Shown: positions 5,805-13,541, numbered from the stretch's first letter. The stretch is DNA of 16,023 bases from Candidatus Hydrogenedentota bacterium (GCA_029556545.1 JAKQEQ010000140.1:1-16023), one strand, 5' to 3'. Notes: generated by a model from the letters alone, not told the origin. Translations and numbers: made by a program.

Positions 5805-7739
5805 GTGGAACGCGAGCGACGGCGCACAGTGTATTTTGGCCTCGTTCTTGCGGTGGCCATTGCGTCGCCGCTTGCGGCGCAAGAGGACCAGGACTGTTTC
5901 TTCTGTCATAACGATGCGGACCTGACCCGTGAACTTGAGGATGGCACGCTGCAGTCGCTTTATATCAGCGAGCCGCTTTTCAAGGCTTCCGTTCACGGCG
6001 AACAGGGGTGTGTGTCGTGTCACACGGACATCACGGATCTGCCGCATGAGGCGCGATTGGCGCCGGTGGATTGCGGGAACTGCCACGAGGAGGCGAGCGC
6101 TTATGCAAAGACGCCTCACGGCCAGTTACTGGCCCAAGACGACGGGGACGTGAGCGGGTGCGGCGACTGCCACGGGACGCATGACATTCGGGCGGTGAGC
6201 GACCCGCTGTCCCACGTGCATCCGACGAATCAGCCGCGCACGTGCGGCAAGTGCCACTCCGACCCGGGACTGGTGAAGTCCCACATGATTTCCGTGGCGA
6301 ATCCTTCCGAGAAATACATGAAGAGCGTGCACGCGCGCGCTATCTTTGAAAAGGATAACCTCGACGCGGCGAGTTGCACCAATTGTCACGGCGCGCACGA
6401 CCTGCTTCCGTCGCAGGACCCGTCCTCGAAGGTCTATCGGCGCAATATCGCAGACACGTGCGGCGCGTGCCATCCGCGGGAGCGCGAGGAATTCGAGCAG
6501 AGCATTCACGGCAAGGCGTTGACGGCGGGGATACGATTCGCGCCGACGTGCATCGACTGCCACGGCGAGCACGGGATCGAGGCGCCGAGCGAGCGCACGT
6601 CGAGCGTGAATCGCCAGCAAGTCGCCCGGTCCACGTGCCCGCGCTGTCACGACGATGAGCGTATCATGACGCGGTTCGGCATCGAGACCATGCGGCAGGC
6701 CAGCTACATGGACAGCTACCACGGCTTGGCGAGCGCGGCGGGATCGGAAGTGGTCGCGAGTTGCACCAGTTGCCACGGGACGCACCTGATCCTGCCGCAC
6801 CTGGACCCGGCGTCGTCGACGCACGTGTCGAATCTGCCGCAAACCTGCGGGCAGTGTCACGCGAACGCGAACCCGAACTTCGCCGTGGGGGCGGTGCATA
6901 TCATGCCGACCAATCCGGGGCAGAAGGCGCTGGGGCTGGTGCGGCTGGCGTACCTCGTGCTGATCGTGGGGGTGGTCGGGGGGATGGTCTTCCACAACAC
7001 GATCATGATGGGCCGGCACGCGCTGCGGAAGTTCAAGCAGGAGTTGGGCGGCGAGGGGACGTATCGGCGGTTCAGCACGGGGCTAACCATCGGCCACATG
7101 GTGCTGACGATCGCGTTTATCGCGCTTGCCGTGTCGGGCTTTGCCTTGCGCTACCCCGAGACGTGGTGGGCTCGCGCGATCTTCCCCGGGGAGGCGGGAC
7201 TGGCGGCGCGGGGTGTGGTGCATCGCATCGCGGCGGTGGTGCTGGTCGGCATCGCGGTGAGCAACGCGATCTATCTGCTGCTTACAGGGGGCGGGCGACG
7301 CGAACTCGGCGCGCTCTGGTTCCGCATCAAGGACTTGAAAGACGTGTTCATGAATATGGGCTATGCCTTCGGGCTGGTGAAGCGGGAGCCGCGATTCGAC
7401 CGCTACAGTTACATCGAGAAGTTCGAGTACTGGGGCATGTGGTGGGGCACGCTGCTGATGATCGTCACCGGGTTCTGCATGTGGTTCGCGAACACGTTCC
7501 TCGACCTGTTGCCGAAGATCGCGCTCGATGTTGTCGCGCTGGTGCACTTCTACGAGGCGTGGCTCGCGGTCCTGACCATCATTATCTGGCACCTCTACTA
7601 TATGATCTTCGACCCCCACACCTACCCGATGAACTGGTCCTGGATCACCGGGCACATCACGGACGAGGACTTCAAGGCGCGGCATCCGCTCGAATATGAG
7701 CGCGTCGTGCGGGAGCGGGAGGAAGGGAGGGGGGAGTAG
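5805..7739 (+). CDS. Undecaheme cytochrome c fused to a membrane cytochrome b (CbcL-like quinol oxidase)
   Basis: 644 aa from the GTG start (652 aa from ATG 5781). A signal peptide ends near LAAQ (residue 26). Eleven CXXCH motifs follow, with first Cys at about 31, 69, 90, 119, 147, 191, 219, 249, 278, 320 and 348, many in CHGxH settings. About five TM helices then come at 379-400, 427-448, 469-493, 541-562 and 575-602. Histidines H397, H431, H473, H581 and H596 in or next to helices are candidate b-heme ligands, resembling the HydC/FdnI cytochrome b561 group. The multiheme-c plus cytochrome-b fusion recalls Geobacter CbcL, which takes electrons from menaquinol and hands them to periplasmic cytochromes. 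I infer the same direction here, possibly feeding the tetraheme protein or extracellular acceptors. It is divergent from the c-heme kinase. Acceptor and direction are not decidable from sequence. Confidence 0.92.
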   Translation: MERERRRTVYFGLVLAVAIASPLAAQEDQDCFFCHNDADLTRELEDGTLQSLYISEPLFKASVHGEQGCVSCHTDITDLPHEARLAPVDCGNCHEEASAYAKTPHGQLLAQDDGDVSGCGDCHGTHDIRAVSDPLSHVHPTNQPRTCGKCHSDPGLVKSHMISVANPSEKYMKSVHARAIFEKDNLDAASCTNCHGAHDLLPSQDPSSKVYRRNIADTCGACHPREREEFEQSIHGKALTAGIRFAPTCIDCHGEHGIEAPSERTSSVNRQQVARSTCPRCHDDERIMTRFGIETMRQASYMDSYHGLASAAGSEVVASCTSCHGTHLILPHLDPASSTHVSNLPQTCGQCHANANPNFAVGAVHIMPTNPGQKALGLVRLAYLVLIVGVVGGMVFHNTIMMGRHALRKFKQELGGEGTYRRFSTGLTIGHMVLTIAFIALAVSGFALRYPETWWARAIFPGEAGLAARGVVHRIAAVVLVGIAVSNAIYLLLTGGGRRELGALWFRIKDLKDVFMNMGYAFGLVKREPRFDRYSYIEKFEYWGMWWGTLLMIVTGFCMWFANTFLDLLPKIALDVVALVHFYEAWLAVLTIIIWHLYYMIFDPHTYPMNWSWITGHITDEDFKARHPLEYERVVREREEGRGE

Positions 7740-7782
7740 GGACTAGGGATCAGGGACTAGGGATCAGGAATCACGGACCAGG
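7739..7782. repeat. 14-bp tandem repeat right after the cytochrome stop codon
   Basis: GGGACTAGGGATCA occurs at 7739-7752 and exactly again at 7753-7766, followed by a decayed copy (GGAATCACGGACCA, 7767-7780). The first copy begins at the last base of the stop codon. No hairpin terminator is visible here. The remaining gap up to 7901 holds a -10-like box and nothing else I can support. Confidence 0.8.
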
Positions 7783-7862
7783 GGTGGGTGTCCGTGCGGT
7801 TCATACGGTCCGTGCTTCGAGCTCGCGCGAGGGGGGCGTGTTTCTCTCCCGGCGCTTGGCAA

Positions 7863-7875
7863 GGTATACTGCCGT
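7863..7875 (+). promoter_or_regulatory. Candidate -10 element upstream of the sulfatase-like gene
   Basis: GGTATACTGCCGT contains TATACT (7865-7870), 31 bp before the ATG at 7902. No good -35 is seen 16-18 bp upstream. The same 13-bp block with one change recurs before the BFN gene at 13521-13533, which is the main reason to list it. Confidence 0.3.
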
Positions 7876-7901
7876 GGAACCTGGGGCGGCGAGGGTGTTG
7901 C

Positions 7902-9362
7902 ATGGGTACACTTACACGCAGACGTTTCTTGGCGCATTCGACGGCGGCCGGAGTCGGCGCGGTTGTCGGCGCGGGGTGTGGCCGCGCTTCGGAGGATACG
8001 CCCGGAGCGGAGGCCGGCCGCGTCGTGGCTGAGGAGGCCGTCGCCGGGGAGAGTCCCGGTTCGCGACCGCCGCACATCGTGTTGATCATGCTCGATACGC
8101 TGCGGGCGGACAAGCTGGGCTGCTATGGCTATCCGCACGATACGTCGCCCGCGCTGGATGCGCTTGCGGCGCGGGGGGTGGTGTTCGAGCGGGCCGTGGC
8201 CCAGTGCAGTTGGACCCGGCCGTCGGTCGGATCGCTGCTGACGTCCCGATATGCGCGCGACCTCGGGCTGTATGTCGAGCATAACGAAATCCTGAACAGC
8301 CGGTTCGAGACCATCGGGACGCTGCTGAAGCAGCACGGTTACACGACCTTCGGCGCGACCGCCAACCCGAATATGAATCGGAGTTACAATTTCCATCTCG
8401 GCTTTGACGAGTATATCGAGAGCGCCGTGGTGTTCAGTTGGATGGAGGAGGCCCATGACGACAACGTGCGCGGGCGCGTCTCGCTGCCGTCCGCGCCGCG
8501 GCTGTACGAGCAGACGCTCGATTTCGCGCGGCGTCATCCGCAAGGTCCGTGCTATGTTCAACTGAACCTCATGGAAATCCACGAATGGTACGTGCGTGAC
8601 AACTATACCCTGCGGCGCCCCGAGTACCAGGGCCTTTTTCTGGACGTCGGCGAGCGGTACCCGAAGTACCTGCAATCGGTGCGGCAATTGACGGACGACA
8701 CGGCGGGGTTCATGGAAGCGTTGAGCGGGCTTGCCGGTTGGGAGGATACGCTGTTCGTCATCCTGAGCGACCACGGCGAGGGACTCGATGACCACCCCGG
8801 CATCGCCAAATCGCTTTATCACGGCTGGCTGCTGTACGAGTCCCAGGTTGTCGTGCCGTGGATACTGTATCGGCCCGGCTGGACGCCGGCGCAGCCGCGG
8901 ATAGCCCAGCCCGTGCGCCTGCTCGAACTCTTGCCGACGGTGCTGGATTTCGCGGGCGCGCCGATTCCGGAAGACATCGCGGGCGTGTCGCTGAAGCCGC
9001 TGGTCGAGGGCCGGGTCGCGTCGGCGGCGTTGCCCGAATACTTCATCACCGAGACCGACTTTCGCGGCGCGAGCAAGGTGGGCGCGTACGCGGCGGCGTG
9101 GAAATACTTCAATAATATCGCGCCGCACGCGGGATTGCCGCCCCATGAATTGCAGGCGCGCGGCGGTCGCGAGCAGGGCCTTCGCACGAATCAGTCGCGG
9201 CGCCGGGCGGAAGACATGGAACCGCTGCGGGCCTACGTCGAGGCGTGGATGCGGGAGCATCCGAAGACGCCGCCGACGCCGCAGTTGCAGGCGTTGTCCG
9301 AGGAGGAGCGACGGCAGTTGGAGGCCATAGGTTACCTGGGCGACGAGGAGGAGACGCCGTAG
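7902..9362 (+). CDS. Sulfatase-superfamily lipoprotein with Thr at the formylglycine position
   Basis: 486 aa. The N-terminus has a twin-arginine motif TRRRFLAHS (5-13), a short hydrophobic stretch and the lipobox-like GAGC (C26), so a Tat-exported lipoprotein is likely. The alkaline-phosphatase/sulfatase fold is shown by IMLDTLRAD (D65, metal), CSWTRPSVGSLLTSR (102-116), SDHGE (D290-H291, metal) and the C-terminal QLEAIGYLG typical of the family. Aligning PSVGSLLTSR with the sulfatase CxPSRxxLLTGR signature puts Thr105 at the nucleophile position and Val109 instead of Arg. Canonical sulfatase activity is therefore doubtful; phosphotransferase or phosphodiesterase relatives use Thr there. The start ATG 7902 has GAGGGT about 8 nt upstream; an ATG at 7788 would bury the Tat signal 38 residues in. 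Downstream come two membrane glycosyltransferases, suggesting work on a cell-envelope glycan. Confidence 0.88.
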   Translation: MGTLTRRRFLAHSTAAGVGAVVGAGCGRASEDTPGAEAGRVVAEEAVAGESPGSRPPHIVLIMLDTLRADKLGCYGYPHDTSPALDALAARGVVFERAVAQCSWTRPSVGSLLTSRYARDLGLYVEHNEILNSRFETIGTLLKQHGYTTFGATANPNMNRSYNFHLGFDEYIESAVVFSWMEEAHDDNVRGRVSLPSAPRLYEQTLDFARRHPQGPCYVQLNLMEIHEWYVRDNYTLRRPEYQGLFLDVGERYPKYLQSVRQLTDDTAGFMEALSGLAGWEDTLFVILSDHGEGLDDHPGIAKSLYHGWLLYESQVVVPWILYRPGWTPAQPRIAQPVRLLELLPTVLDFAGAPIPEDIAGVSLKPLVEGRVASAALPEYFITETDFRGASKVGAYAAAWKYFNNIAPHAGLPPHELQARGGREQGLRTNQSRRRAEDMEPLRAYVEAWMREHPKTPPTPQLQALSEEERRQLEAIGYLGDEEETP

Positions 9363-9377
9363 CGTGGCGGGGCGAGG

Positions 9378-9476
9378 GAGCGAGTACGAGTGCGAGTACG
9401 AGGAGAAGAAGAACGATTACGATTACGATTACGATTACGAGGACGAGCACGAGGACGAGTAGGAGGACGAGTAGGA
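9378..9476. repeat. Purine-rich hexanucleotide-type repeat tract
   Basis: The tract is built of near-6-bp units: CGAGTA/CGAGTG units at 9380-9400, four exact CGATTA units at 9414-9437, then CGAGGA/CGAGCA/CGAGTA units to about 9474. It starts about 20 bp after the sulfatase stop. Open frames across it on both strands are by-products of the period of 6. It fills most of the 170-bp gap before the first GT-C gene. Confidence 0.85.
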
Positions 9477-9489
9477 ATGGCGACGCTGG

Positions 9490-9518
9490 TTGTTGAATCG
9501 GCTGCAAAAGTGTTTAAT
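9490..9518 (+). promoter_or_regulatory. Candidate promoter for the first GT-C gene
   Basis: TTGTTG (9490-9495), a 17-bp spacer and TTTAAT (9513-9518) in a locally AT-rich stretch, 14 nt before the ATG at 9533. This position would give a very short leader, in line with the lack of a clear Shine-Dalgarno site. The -35 matches the consensus only in TTG. Confidence 0.3.
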
Positions 9519-9532
9519 ATTTCTCTGGATAT

Positions 9533-11272
9533 ATGATGAGTCAATCGCACGGCACATGGTACGGGCGCTTCTTGGGCGGCTTTCTGCTGGTGATATTCCT
9601 GGCGGGGCTGATGACGGTCGCGGTGCGGGCGTCGTGGCTGTGCGATGACGCCTATATCACGTTTCGGACGGTGGACAACGTGGTGAAAGGCCACGGCCCG
9701 CGGTGGAACGTCGAGGAGCGCGTGCAGGCTTACACGCATCCGTTGTGGATGCTGTTGTTGTCGGCGGTATACGTGTTCACGCGCGAGGTTTTTGTCACGG
9801 CGCAGATGGTGGGGCTCATACTGACGCTTGCCGTGGCGCTGTTGCTTGCGCTGGTCGTCGCGCGGACGCCCGCCGCGGCGCTGGCGGCGCTGGCCGCGCT
9901 TGGGCTGTCGAAGGCGTTCATCGAGTACAGCACCTCGGGACTGGAGAATCCGCTGACGCACCTGCTGCTCGTGAGTTTTCTCGCGCTTTTTTTCAGTGAT
10001 CGGCCCGATGCGCGCAAGGTGTTGCCGCTGTCGCTGTTGGCGGGGCTTGCCGCGCTCACGCGGATGGATACGCTGTTGATCTACCTGCCCGCGCTGATTT
10101 TTCTGATCGTGAAGGCGCGGTCGGCGCGCGCCTGTGTCTACATGGCGTGCGGGTTCCTCCCTTTCGCGGCGTGGGAAGCGTTTTCGGTGATCTACTACGG
10201 CTTTCCTTTTCCAAACACGGCTTACGCGAAACTGAGCACGGGCGTTCCCGCGGCGGACCTGGCGCGGCAGGGCCTCGCCTATTTCATCAGCCAGGCGGAT
10301 ATCGACCCGTTGACCCTGGCCGTGGCGCTTTGCGGGTTGGCGCTGCCGTTCGCGCTGCGCGAATGGCGCGCGATCATGCCCGCGCTCGGCGCGGTCCTGT
10401 ATCTGGTCTACGTGGTGCGCATCGGCGGCGACTTCATGGTCGGGCGGTACTTCACGGCCCCGATGCTCGTGGCGGCGGTGCTGTTGGCGCGGGCGCCGAT
10501 GCGATTCGGTCACGCCTTCACCTCGATCATGGTCCTCGGGTTGCTTTGTTTCATGGGGCGGTATCCCATCGTGCTCACCGACGCGGAGTACGGTCTCGAT
10601 CGGCTGTCGCAGCCCGGGAACGCCTTCCGGGACGAGCGGGGCGTGAGCGATCAGCGCGGGTTCTACTACCACGCGACGGGGCTGCTGCGGGGCCCGCAAA
10701 ACGGCTGGGAGGCGAAACACGAATGGGTCGAGACGGGCCGGATGCTGCGGGCGAAGGGGAAGAACGTGTCCGCTTACGGGGCGACGGGTTTCAAGGGCTA
10801 TTACGCGGGGCCGGACGCTTACATCGTCGATTATCATGCGCTGTCGGACCCGCTGCTGGCGCGGTTGCCGGGGAACGACCTCGTGAGGTGGCATATCGGC
10901 CACTTCAAGCGCGATATCCCGGCGGGGTATCTCGCGGTGCTGCGCGGCGAAAAGGAAGCGCTTGACGACCCGGACCTCCAGGCGTTCTTGGGAAAGTTGT
11001 TCATCATTACGCGCGGTCCGGTGTGGAGTCGCGAGCGACTGCGGGCTATCTGGGAGATGAACCGCGGCCGATATGACGGGCTGATCGCGATGTACGCCGC
11101 GCAACGGGCGGCCAACGCGGAGCCGGCCCGCAGGGACATCCTCCTGCCCCCGTGGACGGGACGGCCTGCGGCGTCGGAGGTGCGTGCCGAGGAAGATAGC
11201 GAGACAGGGGAAGGAGACAACGACGAACCCGAGCCGGAAACCGGGACTGAATCGGAGCCGGATCATGGGTGA
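9533..11272 (+). CDS. GT-C-type membrane glycosyltransferase (AftB/ZomB-like)
   Basis: 579 aa. About ten hydrophobic segments lie within residues 12-345, followed by a soluble C-terminal domain (about 350-545) and an acidic tail (552-579). The first extracytoplasmic loop carries WLCDDAYIT (35-43) with the Asp pair D38-D39 typical of GT-C enzymes, then ERVQAYTHPLW (62-72), as in actinobacterial arabinofuranosyltransferase AftB and ZomB-like proteins. Other family blocks are TRMDT 176-180, YYGFPFPNT 221-229, VVRIGGDFM 294-302 and GYYAGP 422-427 with DPLLARLP. Such enzymes move a sugar from a polyprenyl-phosphate donor to a surface glycan; donor and acceptor are unknown here. An ATG one codon later (9536) is an equal start. 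Its stop overlaps the next gene by 8 nt, and the two proteins are paralogues. The acidic tail is absent from the paralogue. Confidence 0.85.
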   Translation: MMSQSHGTWYGRFLGGFLLVIFLAGLMTVAVRASWLCDDAYITFRTVDNVVKGHGPRWNVEERVQAYTHPLWMLLLSAVYVFTREVFVTAQMVGLILTLAVALLLALVVARTPAAALAALAALGLSKAFIEYSTSGLENPLTHLLLVSFLALFFSDRPDARKVLPLSLLAGLAALTRMDTLLIYLPALIFLIVKARSARACVYMACGFLPFAAWEAFSVIYYGFPFPNTAYAKLSTGVPAADLARQGLAYFISQADIDPLTLAVALCGLALPFALREWRAIMPALGAVLYLVYVVRIGGDFMVGRYFTAPMLVAAVLLARAPMRFGHAFTSIMVLGLLCFMGRYPIVLTDAEYGLDRLSQPGNAFRDERGVSDQRGFYYHATGLLRGPQNGWEAKHEWVETGRMLRAKGKNVSAYGATGFKGYYAGPDAYIVDYHALSDPLLARLPGNDLVRWHIGHFKRDIPAGYLAVLRGEKEALDDPDLQAFLGKLFIITRGPVWSRERLRAIWEMNRGRYDGLIAMYAAQRAANAEPARRDILLPPWTGRPAASEVRAEEDSETGEGDNDEPEPETGTESEPDHG

Positions 11273-13490
11273 TCCTCAGGGAAAGAGTCCGGCGGACCGC
11301 GTGGTCATCGCGCTGGCGCTGGCGTTGCTGGCGCTGGTGCTCGTGCGGACGGCGTGGCTGTGCGACGACGCCTATATTACCCTGCGCGTCGTGGACAACC
11401 TCGTCGATGGCCACGGGCTGACGTGGAACGTCGGCGAGCGCGTCCAGACCTACACGCACCCTTTGTGGCTGTTTCTCCTGGCCGCGCCTTACTATCTCAC
11501 CCGCGAGCATTTTCTGACGACCATCGGCGTCTCGATGCTGGTCAGCCTGTTGGCCGCCGCCGTGCTGGCGGGCCGGGTTGCGCGGGCGACGGGCACGGGG
11601 CTGCTGGCCGTGGCGCTGCTCGTGTTCTCGCGCGCTTTCGTGGATTACAGTTCTTCCGGCCTCGAAAACCCGCTGACGCATCTTCTGCTCGTGCTGTTTT
11701 TCGCGGTGCTGTTTCACGGGCAGGCGCGGGCCCGCAACGTACTCGCGCTTGCCTTGCTTGCGGCGCTGGGCGCGCTGAATCGCATCGACACGCTGCCGCT
11801 CTACGCGCCGGGACTCGTGGCGGCATGGTGGCGCGCGAGAAAAGGCGGCGGGACTTGGCCCGCTTTCCGGGCGACGGCGGCGCTGGCGTGCGGCATGCTG
11901 CCGCTGATCGCGTGGGAAGTCTTCTCGCTGGTCTACTACGGGTTCCCGTTTCCGAACACCTTCTACGCGAAGCTCGGTGCGGGCATCTCGTCGTCTGACC
12001 TGGTCACGCAGGGCTTGCATTACGTGGAGAACTGCTGGCGGCGCGACCCGCTGACCCTCGGCGTCATGGCGGCGGGCATGTTGGCGGCCTTGCTGCGCGG
12101 GAGCGGGGCGGCCCTGGCGGGCGCGTTCGGGATCGCGATCTATCTTCTCTACGTGGTCCGCATCGGCGGGGATTTCATGGCCGGGCGGTTTTTCTCCGCG
12201 CCGTTCGTCTGCGGCGTGGCGCTGCTGACGGGCTGGACCGATGCGGAACGCGCGCGGACGGCGGCCCTCGCGCGCGGGATTGCGTCGCGGTTCGTGGAGG
12301 CCGTTCCCCGGCTCGCGTGGGCGCCGCTGGTGATCCTCGTGGCGTGGATCGGCCTGGGCATGCCGGGCCGGCCCGAGAGCGACAGGCCGGCAGCGCGCGC
12401 GACGGAGGCCGTCGTGGACGATGCCTGGGCGTCGCCGACGCCGACGGTGTTCTCCGACTCGCGCCACGGGAAGACCTTGGCCGGTTTCAAGGACGGGCAC
12501 GGCATCGGCGACGAGCGGCTGTTCTACTTCGCCAACGCCGGGCTGTTGCGGTATCGCCGGAACGCGGAGTTGCCCATGATCGGATTCGCGACCGAGGGGC
12601 GGCGCTACCGGCTTCTGGACCGGCCCGCGACGTATGTTCACGGCAGCGTCGGGTTTCGGGGCTACTTCGCGGGGCCGAAGGCGCATATCATCGACTACTA
12701 CGCGCTTACCGATCCGCTGCTGGCGCGGCTGCCGGCGGTGTACAGCCCGAACTGGCGCGTCGGCCACTTCGTGCGCAACGTTCCGCCGGGCTACGTGGAC
12801 ACCGAACAGGCGCTGCACACGCGGTCCGTCGATTTCGGGGACCCGGAACCGATCATCGCGGGGCCGCCGTGGCGCTGGCCGATCTGGCGCGCGCTCGCTT
12901 GTGGCACGGGCGTCTCGCCCGTGGTTTATGGGCAGGATGCCGATGCCACGGCGTTCGCGTTCGACGGGAACGAAATCGAGGATATGCGGCTTGCCGCATA
13001 CTACGACCAGCTTATTTTGATCACGCGTGGGCCGATCTTGGCACGGGAGCGGTGGCGCGCCATCTGGCGGATGAACACGGGCCGGTACGACCACCTCATC
13101 GACCAGGACGCCTATCGTTATCCCGGTATCCGCCGCGTCGTGGCGGATGAACTGCCGCGGTTCGAGGCCGCCGAGAATGACTGGAAAATCGCGGCGGGCG
13201 TTGCCTTCACGCAACGGGGGATCGAGGTCGCACTCGGGGAGACGCGCCGCGAGCGCGGCATCGAGATTGCGCTCGACGGCAACGATAAGTACCGTATCCT
13301 CGTGGTCGGCGACGACGGCGTTCTGGTCGTGCGCGACGTGGGCCCTTCGGCGCAGGCGTCTCGGGCATGGGCCGTGTACGAAGTCGCGCTGCCGGAACGC
13401 GTGGCCGCGCGCGGGTATGCCGCGTTGCGGGTATTTCCCGTGGGAGGCGACCGGCGTTATCGCCTGGGTTGGGTGCGTCCGGCGGAGTAG
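11265..13490 (+). CDS. Second GT-C-type membrane glycosyltransferase, with C-terminal extension
   Basis: 741 aa, a paralogue of the upstream protein. Shared blocks: WLCDDAYIT (31-39; Asp pair 34-35), ERVQTYTHPLW (58-68), NRIDT (172-176), YYGFPFPNT (224-232), VVRIGGDFM (297-305), GYFAGP (466-471), DPLLARLP and ITRGPI with RERWRAIWRMN. Differences: about 50 extra residues around 515-570 and a C-terminal domain (about 615-741) with alternating strands that I do not recognise, possibly a beta-sandwich. Part of the extra segment (546-562) is coded by a palindromic interspersed repeat. The start ATG 11265 overlaps the end of the upstream gene (ATGGGTGA, 8 nt) and has GGAG 7 nt upstream. An in-frame ATG at 11184 would overlap the neighbour much more and add a charged leader, so I reject it. 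The tight overlap indicates co-translation and perhaps a common pathway or heterodimer. Confidence 0.85.
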   Translation: MGDPQGKSPADRVVIALALALLALVLVRTAWLCDDAYITLRVVDNLVDGHGLTWNVGERVQTYTHPLWLFLLAAPYYLTREHFLTTIGVSMLVSLLAAAVLAGRVARATGTGLLAVALLVFSRAFVDYSSSGLENPLTHLLLVLFFAVLFHGQARARNVLALALLAALGALNRIDTLPLYAPGLVAAWWRARKGGGTWPAFRATAALACGMLPLIAWEVFSLVYYGFPFPNTFYAKLGAGISSSDLVTQGLHYVENCWRRDPLTLGVMAAGMLAALLRGSGAALAGAFGIAIYLLYVVRIGGDFMAGRFFSAPFVCGVALLTGWTDAERARTAALARGIASRFVEAVPRLAWAPLVILVAWIGLGMPGRPESDRPAARATEAVVDDAWASPTPTVFSDSRHGKTLAGFKDGHGIGDERLFYFANAGLLRYRRNAELPMIGFATEGRRYRLLDRPATYVHGSVGFRGYFAGPKAHIIDYYALTDPLLARLPAVYSPNWRVGHFVRNVPPGYVDTEQALHTRSVDFGDPEPIIAGPPWRWPIWRALACGTGVSPVVYGQDADATAFAFDGNEIEDMRLAAYYDQLILITRGPILARERWRAIWRMNTGRYDHLIDQDAYRYPGIRRVVADELPRFEAAENDWKIAAGVAFTQRGIEVALGETRRERGIEIALDGNDKYRILVVGDDGVLVVRDVGPSAQASRAWAVYEVALPERVAARGYAALRVFPVGGDRRYRLGWVRPAE
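12901..12949. repeat. Palindromic interspersed repeat (REP/MITE-like) inside the GT-C coding sequence
   Basis: The outer stem is GTGGCA (12901-12906) with TGCCAC (12944-12949). Overlapping and inside it is hairpin CACGGGCG-TCT-CGCCCGTG (12905-12923), then a second imperfect hairpin ATGGGCA-GGA-TGCCGAT (12928-12944). The whole can fold as a cloverleaf-like structure. The sequence matches a widespread repeat type of Planctomycetes/Verrucomicrobia-like genomes as I remember it, usually seen in annotations as peptides such as NHGRDARAT on the other strand. It is read in frame here as GTGVSPVVYGQDADAT without disrupting the gene. Confidence 0.75.
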
Positions 13491-13522
13491 CGCAGGGCGC
13501 GCGCCGGGTGCGCGTCGCGCGG

Positions 13523-13528
13523 TATAAT
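13523..13528 (+). promoter_or_regulatory. Consensus -10 box (TATAAT) upstream of the BFN gene
   Basis: TATAAT sits in GGTATAATGCCGT (13521-13533), nearly the same block as at 7863-7875. It is 20 bp from the ATG at 13548. An earlier in-frame ATG (13527) overlaps this box, another reason to prefer the later start. No good -35 is visible. Confidence 0.45.
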
Positions 13529-13535
13529 GCCGTAT

Positions 13536-13541
13536 AAGGAG
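13536..13541 (+). promoter_or_regulatory. Ribosome binding site fixing the BFN gene start
   Basis: AAGGAG, 6 nt before ATG 13548. It is a perfect Shine-Dalgarno core at ideal spacing and excludes the in-frame ATG at 13527. Confidence 0.85.

Noticed and set aside
8205-8250. Cys102 of CSWTRP as a formylglycine precursor
   Set aside because: The register to LLTSR puts Thr105, three residues later, at the catalytic position, and the CxPxR spacing is not met from Cys102.
7764-9260. 498-codon minus-strand frame opposite the sulfatase-like gene
   Set aside because: Arg/His/Pro-rich shadow of a gene with Tat signal, metal motifs and correct length.
11184-11264. Upstream ATG at 11184 for the second GT-C gene
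   Set aside because: It would overlap the upstream gene by 89 nt and add a polar leader. The ATG at 11265 has GGAG and a standard short overlap.
9332-11266. 644-codon minus-strand frame opposite the first GT-C gene
   Set aside because: Antisense shadow with Arg/Gln/His-rich composition; the plus strand shows conserved paralogous blocks.
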